From an uncultured Alphaproteobacteria bacterium (lineage in GTDB: Bacteria > Pseudomonadota > Alphaproteobacteria > Reyranellales > Reyranellaceae), in NCBI GenBank assembly GCA_903929895.1, contig CAIYWM010001026.1:1-10407 (forward strand): 10,407 bases of DNA, written 5' to 3'. The notes below the pieces were generated by a model. The model was not told the DNA's origin, did no database searches, and saw nothing but the letters and a program-made list of their open reading frames with translations. A program made the position numbers and the translations under genes. This document shows, piece after piece, positions 6,202 through 10,407 of this stretch (position 1 is its first letter; every line of letters starts with the position of its first letter).

Positions 6202-7458
6202 ATGGCCATTCTTGGAGTGATCGCCGACGACTTCACCGGCGCAACAGACATCGCGGGCATGCTCGTCAAAGGCGGCATGCGCACGATCCAGACAATCGGC
6301 GTGCCGGCGAAGGGCACGATCCCCGACGACGTCGATGCCGTTGTCGTCGCGCTGAAGACGCGCTCGATCCCGGCTGCCGATGCGGTCACGCAATCGCTCG
6401 ACGCGCTGAAGGCATTGCAAGCGGCCGGTTGCGTACGCTTCTTCTTCAAGTACTGCTCGACCTTCGATTCGACCGACGCCGGCAACATCGGCCCCGTCGG
6501 CGATGCGCTGCTCGATGCGCTGAAGGCCAGGCAGGCGATCTACTGCCCTGCCTTTCCGGTGAACGGCCGCACGATCTTCTTCGGACACCTGTTCGTGGGC
6601 GACGTGCTGCTCTCGGACTCGCACATGAAGCACCATCCGCTGACGCCGATGACGGATGCCAGCCTGGTGCGTGTGCTGGCGCGGCAGACGCCGCACAAGG
6701 TCGGCCTCGTCGCCTTGAAGCAGGTCCAGTCCGGCTCCGCCGTCCTGCGCGAGTCGCTCGACAAGCTCGCTGCAGACGGCGTTCGGCATGTCGTGGTCGA
6801 TGCCGTGGCCGATACCGATCTCGGCATCATCGGCGAAGCGATCGGTGACGACACTCTCGTCACCGGCGGCTCGGGCGTGGCGCTCGGTTTGCCCGCCGCC
6901 TATCGCCGTCGTGGCCTGATGGCTCATCGCTCCGGCGCAGATGCGCTGCCGAAGACGGAAGGCGCTTCGGCCGTCCTCGCCGGCTCCTGCTCGGCGGCGA
7001 CACTCGGTCAGATCAAAGCCTTCAAGGGCGCACATTTCGCGCTCGATACCGACGCGATCTGCCGCGGCGAAGACGTGGCCGGCAAGGCGCTCGCCTGGGC
7101 CAAGGAAAAACTCGGCACGGCGCCAATCCTGCTGTCGGCCAGCGACACGCCCGATTCCGTGAAGGCACTGCAGGCGAAGTACGGCATCGAGCAATCGAGC
7201 CAGGCGATCGAGAAGACCATGGCGGCGCTGGCCCGTGGCCTCGTCGAGGCCGGCGTCGGCCGCCTCGTCGTCGCCGGTGGCGAAACCTCAGGCGCCGTCG
7301 TGAGTGCGCTCGACGTGACCGCGCTGCGCATCGGCCCCGAGATCGATCCCGGCGTGCCGTGGACGGCATCCGTGGGCGCCAGACCGCTCCTGCTCGCGCT
7401 GAAGTCCGGCAATTTCGGCGCCCCTGATTTCTTCACCAAGGCATTCGACCGGCTATGA
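6202..7458 (+). CDS. otnK: 3-oxo-tetronate kinase OtnK (four-carbon acid sugar kinase, DUF1537)
   Basis: OtnK uses ATP to convert 3-oxo-tetronate to 3-oxo-tetronate 4-phosphate, the activation step of threonate/erythronate breakdown. The 418-residue sequence has the N-terminal sugar-binding domain with ADDFTGATD (8-16), ALKTRS (50-55), KYCSTFDSTDAGNIGP (83-98) and CPAFPVNGRT (115-124). The C-terminal nucleotide-binding domain has TGGSGVALGL (221-230), LAGSCSAAT (259-267), VAGGETSGAVV (357-367), PGVPW (383-387) and LKSGNFG (400-406). Motifs and length are typical of functional DUF1537 kinases. AGGG at 6192-6195, overlapping the GFA stop, gives a 6-base spacing to the ATG. Its stop overlaps the otnC start by 4 bases. 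Sister DUF1537 kinases act on D-threonate or other acid sugars; the adjacent otnC and isomerase favour the OtnK assignment. Confidence 0.92.
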   Translation: MAILGVIADDFTGATDIAGMLVKGGMRTIQTIGVPAKGTIPDDVDAVVVALKTRSIPAADAVTQSLDALKALQAAGCVRFFFKYCSTFDSTDAGNIGPVGDALLDALKARQAIYCPAFPVNGRTIFFGHLFVGDVLLSDSHMKHHPLTPMTDASLVRVLARQTPHKVGLVALKQVQSGSAVLRESLDKLAADGVRHVVVDAVADTDLGIIGEAIGDDTLVTGGSGVALGLPAAYRRRGLMAHRSGADALPKTEGASAVLAGSCSAATLGQIKAFKGAHFALDTDAICRGEDVAGKALAWAKEKLGTAPILLSASDTPDSVKALQAKYGIEQSSQAIEKTMAALARGLVEAGVGRLVVAGGETSGAVVSALDVTALRIGPEIDPGVPWTASVGARPLLLALKSGNFGAPDFFTKAFDRL

Positions 7459-8102
7459 GCACCGCAGAAACCAAGATGCGCGAGCAGATCTGTGCGCTGG
7501 GCGCCAAGCTCGCCGCGCGGGGCCTCTGCCCCGGCACCTCCGGCAACATCAGCGCAAGGGTGGCCGACGGCTGGCTGATGACGCCAACCAACTCTTCACT
7601 CGGCGAACTCGAACCCGGCCAGCTCTCCAAGATCGACCTCTCTGGCAAGCATGTCGCCGGCGATCCGCCGACCAAGGAAGCGCTGCTGCATCGCTCGGTC
7701 TACGACGTGCGGCCCAAGGACGGCGCCATCGTCCATCTCCATTGCACGCATGCCGTGGCGATCTCCTGCCTCGATCCGTCCTGCCACCACAATGCCGAGA
7801 CGACGCTGCCGCCGATCACGCCCTACTTCGTGATGCGGGTCGGCAAGCTGCCGCTGGTTCCCTATTTCAAGCCGGGCGATCCCAAGCTCGCCGACGCCAT
7901 TCGCGAATACGCCAAGGGCCATCGTGCCGTGCTGCTGGCCAATCATGGCCCGGTCGTCGCGGGAACCTCGCTGTCGGCTGCCTCCGCCTCGATCGAGGAG
8001 CTGGAGGAGACGGCCAAGCTCCACCTGCTGCTGCAGGGATTCAAGCTGCGCACACTCTCGGACGCCCAGGTGCGCGACGTCGAAGAAGCCTATCCTTCCT
8101 GA
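7455..8102 (+). CDS. otnC: 3-oxo-tetronate 4-phosphate decarboxylase OtnC (class II aldolase/adducin family)
   Basis: OtnC decarboxylates 3-oxo-tetronate 4-phosphate to dihydroxyacetone phosphate and CO2, feeding glycolysis. The 215-residue protein has the class II aldolase/adducin layout: phosphate-binding GTSGNIS (27-33) and TPTNSSLG (43-50), catalytic Glu75 in KEALLH, metal ligands His94 and His96 in VHLHCTHA, and His164 in ANHGPVVAG. These correspond to the active-site acid and zinc ligands of L-fuculose-1-phosphate aldolase. The fold alone would also allow an aldolase, but immediate coupling to otnK (ATGA at 7455-7458) makes OtnC the best reading. It is cytoplasmic and appears complete. 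Confidence 0.92.
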   Translation: MSTAETKMREQICALGAKLAARGLCPGTSGNISARVADGWLMTPTNSSLGELEPGQLSKIDLSGKHVAGDPPTKEALLHRSVYDVRPKDGAIVHLHCTHAVAISCLDPSCHHNAETTLPPITPYFVMRVGKLPLVPYFKPGDPKLADAIREYAKGHRAVLLANHGPVVAGTSLSAASASIEELEETAKLHLLLQGFKLRTLSDAQVRDVEEAYPS

Positions 8103-8115
8103 TTGGACCAGAAGA

Positions 8116-8901
8116 ATGCCGAAGCTCGCCGCCAATCTCTCGTGGATCTACCAGGAAGTGCCGTTCCTGCAGCGCTTCGGCGCAGCGGCCGCGAACGGCT
8201 TCCAGGCCGTCGAGATCCTGTTTCCCTATGAAGCGCCGGCCGCCGAGATCGCCGCCGAACTGAAGAAGCACAACCTCACCCAGGCGCTGTTCAACCTGCC
8301 GCCGGGCGATGCCAGCGAGGGCGAGCGCGGACTGGCGGCGCTGCCGGGCCGCGAGGCCGAGTTCGCCGCCGCCATCGACAAGGCGCTGGACTATGCCCGG
8401 GTGCTCGAGTGCCGCACCCTGCACGTCATGTCCGGCATGATCGCCCCCGGCGCCGACGTGAAGGCGATGCACCGCACCTTCATTTCGAACCTGAAGAAGA
8501 TCTGCGACCGCACCGCCAAGACCGGCATCACCATCGTGCTGGAGCCGATCAACCATCGCGACATTCCCGGCTACTTCACCAACACGACCGACCAGGTGAA
8601 GGCGATCATCGATGAAGTCGGCGCGCCGCATCTCCGCCTGCAGCTCGACCTCTATCATCTGCAGGTCACCGAGGGCGATCTGCAGAAGCGCATGGAGCGC
8701 CTCTTCCCGATCACCTCGCACGTGCAGATCGCGGGCAACCCCGATCGCAACGAGCCCGACATCGGCGAGGTCAATCATCTCTACCTGCTCGATGCCCTCG
8801 ATCGGCTGGGCTACGACGGATATGTCGGCCTCGAGTACAAGCCGAAGACGACCACGGGCGCCGGCCTCGGCTGGGCCGCCAAGTACGGAATCAAGGCCTG
8901 A
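8116..8901 (+). CDS. otnI: 2-oxo-tetronate isomerase OtnI / hydroxypyruvate isomerase family
   Basis: This 261-residue TIM-barrel isomerase (Hyi/OtnI family) should convert 2-oxo-tetronate to 3-oxo-tetronate between LtnD and OtnK. Landmarks are AANLSWIYQEVPFLQRF (5-21), VEILFPYEAP (32-41), FNLPPGD (59-65), ALPGRE (75-80), VLEPINHRDIPG (141-152), LQLDLYHLQ (175-183), HVQIAGNPDRNEPDIGE (202-218) and GLEYKPKTTTGAGLGW (238-253). Glu143, Asp178, Gln204 and Glu240 match the metal and catalytic residues of the family. The open frame extends back to 7924, but the ATG at 8116, 13 bases after otnC, gives the standard length and N-terminus. The EPINHRDIPG form is closer to my memory of E. coli Hyi than of E. 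coli OtnI (YgbM). Use of hydroxypyruvate is therefore a real alternative; the symbol rests largely on context. Confidence 0.87.
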   Translation: MPKLAANLSWIYQEVPFLQRFGAAAANGFQAVEILFPYEAPAAEIAAELKKHNLTQALFNLPPGDASEGERGLAALPGREAEFAAAIDKALDYARVLECRTLHVMSGMIAPGADVKAMHRTFISNLKKICDRTAKTGITIVLEPINHRDIPGYFTNTTDQVKAIIDEVGAPHLRLQLDLYHLQVTEGDLQKRMERLFPITSHVQIAGNPDRNEPDIGEVNHLYLLDALDRLGYDGYVGLEYKPKTTTGAGLGWAAKYGIKA

Positions 8902-8904
8902 TCC

Positions 8905-9819
8905 ATGACCGACAAGAACACACCCGTCATCGCCTTCGTCGGACTGGGCTCTATGGGCCTCGGCATGGCGAAGAACCTGCTGAAGCACGGTCACAAGGTG
9001 ATCGGCGTCGATCCCAGTGCCGTCGCCCGCGACGCTTTCGTGGCAGCAGGCGGCATGACGGCCGCGTCTCCCGCTGAAGCCGCAAAGACAGCCGATGTGG
9101 TCATCGTTGCCGTCGTGAACGCGCAGCAAGTCGAAGCGGTGCTCTATGGCGAGGGCGGTGCGGTCGGCACGCTGCGCAAGGGCGGCCTCGTCATGCAGTG
9201 CGCCACCTGCCCGGCGGCCTTCGTCCGCAAGCTCGACGAGCGTCTCGTCGCAACTGGCCATTCGCTGCTCGACGCGCCGATGTCGGGCGGGCGCGCGCGC
9301 GCCGAATCCGGTGAACTCACCTTCATGTCGTCCGGCAATGCAGGAGCCTTCGCCGCTGCCGAGTCCATCCTGTCCGCGACCTCGGCGAAAGTTTTTCGTC
9401 TGGGCGACAAGGCGGGCATCGGCTCGCTGGTGAAGACGGTGAACCAGCTCCTGGCCGGCGTGCACATCGCCACGGCCGCCGAGGCAATGGCTCTCGCGGC
9501 CAAGGCCGGCGCCGATACGCGCGCGGTCTATGAGGTGATCTCGGCCAGCGCCGGAAACTCCTGGATGTTCGGCAATCGGGTGCCGCACATGCTCGACGAC
9601 GATTACACACCGCTCTCGGCGGTCGAGATCTTCGTGAAGGATCTCGGCCTGGTGCTGGATACGGGCCACGAGCTGCGCCTGCCGCTGCCTCTTGCCGCCG
9701 CCGCGCATCAGCTCTTCATCGCAGCGGCGGGCGCTGGCTGGGGCAAGCTGGATGACGCCGCGGTCGTAAAGGTCTACGAACAGGCCGGTGACTTCAAAGT
9801 GTCGTCGCCCTCGAAGTAG
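8905..9819 (+). CDS. ltnD: L-threonate dehydrogenase LtnD (beta-hydroxyacid dehydrogenase family)
   Basis: LtnD oxidises the C2 hydroxyl of L-threonate with NAD+ to 2-oxo-tetronate, the first step of the pathway. The 304-residue protein has a Rossmann glycine motif GLGSMG (13-18) with Asp36 ending the second strand as expected for NAD preference. It also shows the substrate loop DAPMSGG (123-129), catalytic Lys177 in SLVKTVNQLLAGVH and VKDLGL with Lys245. The stretch AGNSWMFGNRVPHMLDDDY (216-234) together with HIATAAEAMALAAKAG (187-202) closely follows E. coli LtnD (YgbJ) as I remember it, more so than tartronate semialdehyde reductases. The start lies 3 bases after the isomerase stop, with AAGG a few bases upstream. 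Stereochemistry (threonate versus erythronate) cannot be read from sequence. Confidence 0.92.
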   Translation: MTDKNTPVIAFVGLGSMGLGMAKNLLKHGHKVIGVDPSAVARDAFVAAGGMTAASPAEAAKTADVVIVAVVNAQQVEAVLYGEGGAVGTLRKGGLVMQCATCPAAFVRKLDERLVATGHSLLDAPMSGGRARAESGELTFMSSGNAGAFAAAESILSATSAKVFRLGDKAGIGSLVKTVNQLLAGVHIATAAEAMALAAKAGADTRAVYEVISASAGNSWMFGNRVPHMLDDDYTPLSAVEIFVKDLGLVLDTGHELRLPLPLAAAAHQLFIAAAGAGWGKLDDAAVVKVYEQAGDFKVSSPSK

Positions 9820-9828
9820 ACTGTCCCC

Positions 9829-10407
9829 ATGCGCCGCAATCGATTCACCAAGATCGTCGCCACGATCGGCCCCGCTTCGTCGACCACGGAGCGGCTGCGG
9901 ACCCTGTTCGAGGCCGGCGCCGACGTCTTCCGCCTGAACTTCAGCCACGGCCAGCACGAGGACCATCGCCAGCGGGTCGAGCAGCTGCGTGCGCTCGAGA
10001 AGGAATTCAAGCACCCGATCGCCATCCTGCTGGATCTACAGGGCCCCAAGCTGCGCCTCGGCACCTTCGCCAAGGGGCCGATGGTCCTGAAGAAGGGCCA
10101 GCGGGTGCGCTTCGACATGAATGCCGAGCCCGGCACCGCCGAGCGCGTCCCCCTCCTGCATCCGGAGATCTTCAAGGCCGCGAAGCCCGGCGGCATCCTG
10201 CTGATCGACGACGGCAAGGTGCGGCTGCGCATCGTGGCGCACGACGAGGAGACGATCGACGCCGAAGCCGAGGTCGCCGGCACCCTCAGCGACCGCAAGG
10301 GCGTCAACCTGCCCAACCTGGTCCTGCCGATGTCGCCGATGACGCCGAAGGATCACAAGGACCTGGTGTTCGGCCTGTCGCTGGGCGTCGACTGGGTGGC
10401 GCTCTCC
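9829..10407 (+). CDS. pyk: Pyruvate kinase, N-terminal 193 residues (cut by window edge)
   Basis: Pyruvate kinase converts phosphoenolpyruvate and ADP to pyruvate and ATP. The visible 193 codons, about 40% of a usual ~475-residue enzyme, remain open to the last base. They begin with RFTKIVATIGPASS (5-18), a textbook start. FRLNFSHG (34-41) carries the substrate/ADP and potassium-site residues Arg35, Asn37 and Ser39, and LLDLQGPKLRLG (67-78) carries Asp69 and Lys74. The mobile B domain follows, including IDDGKVRL and SDRKGVNLP, and the A domain resumes at GVDWVALS. The catalytic lysine and GDLGVE region lie beyond the window. The ATG is 9 bases after the ltnD stop without a clear ribosome site, so read-through from the catabolic operon is possible. 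I see no separate promoter or terminator in the gap. Confidence 0.96.
   Translation, partial: MRRNRFTKIVATIGPASSTTERLRTLFEAGADVFRLNFSHGQHEDHRQRVEQLRALEKEFKHPIAILLDLQGPKLRLGTFAKGPMVLKKGQRVRFDMNAEPGTAERVPLLHPEIFKAAKPGGILLIDDGKVRLRIVAHDEETIDAEAEVAGTLSDRKGVNLPNLVLPMSPMTPKDHKDLVFGLSLGVDWVALS

Noticed and set aside
7924..8115. Extended start of the isomerase gene at 7924
   Set aside because: The extension runs through otnC in another frame and encodes Arg/Ser/Pro-rich sequence; the family N-terminus begins at 8116.
8905..9819. Tartronate semialdehyde reductase (GlxR/GarR) as the primary call
   Set aside because: Same superfamily, but the LLAGVH, AGNSWMF and VKDLGLV context follows LtnD, and otnK and otnC are adjacent. 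Kept only as a possible side activity.
8041..10014. 657-codon minus-strand open frame
   Set aside because: It is antisense to otnI, ltnD and pyk, all recognisable by intact motifs. Its translation is rich in Arg, Gly, Asp and His without domains, typical of a GC-rich shadow frame.

Overview
The window is GC-rich (roughly two thirds G+C by eye), densely coded DNA. Protein-level resemblance points to an alphaproteobacterium, probably Rhizobiales or Rhodospirillales. The best lineage markers are a DUF1244 (SMc04008-like) protein, an N-formylglutamate amidohydrolase-family protein and a pyruvate kinase, which I recall lying close together in rhizobial genomes. No RNA genes, insertion sequences, CRISPR arrays or long repeats were seen. 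Twelve coding regions are supported; the last is cut by the window edge.

Region 1 (1-3318, plus strand) is a compact NitT/TauT-type ABC uptake module: a periplasmic NMT1/THI5-like binding protein, an ATPase overlapping it by 4 bases, a membrane permease 3 bases further on, and a MarR-family regulator 37 bases after that. A perfect 8+8 inverted repeat at 25-46, about 90 bases before the first gene, is a good operator candidate for that regulator. The ligand cannot be read from the sequence.

Region 2 (3326-4470, minus strand) holds the DUF1244 protein and the N-formylglutamate amidohydrolase-like protein. The DUF1244 gene converges on the MarR gene, and their stop codons lie in the two arms of one perfect hairpin.

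Region 3 (4500-9819, plus strand) is a tight six-gene catabolic operon: glycerate 2-kinase, a GFA-fold zinc protein, OtnK, OtnC, an OtnI/Hyi-type isomerase and LtnD. The last four form the known route L-threonate -> 2-oxo-tetronate -> 3-oxo-tetronate -> 3-oxo-tetronate 4-phosphate -> dihydroxyacetone phosphate + CO2. The isomerase looks more like hydroxypyruvate isomerase than like the E. coli OtnI protein, and a glycerate kinase leads the operon, so a second role in hydroxypyruvate/tartronate semialdehyde/glycerate metabolism is possible. The window shows no regulator or transporter dedicated to this operon.

Region 4 (9829 to the edge) is the N-terminal part of pyruvate kinase, only 9 bases after ltnD. 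Both DHAP and 2-phosphoglycerate made by the operon drain through glycolysis to this enzyme. The most interesting points are the mixed tetronate/glycerate operon with its unexplained GFA protein, its position between genes that I recall as neighbours elsewhere, and the candidate operator.
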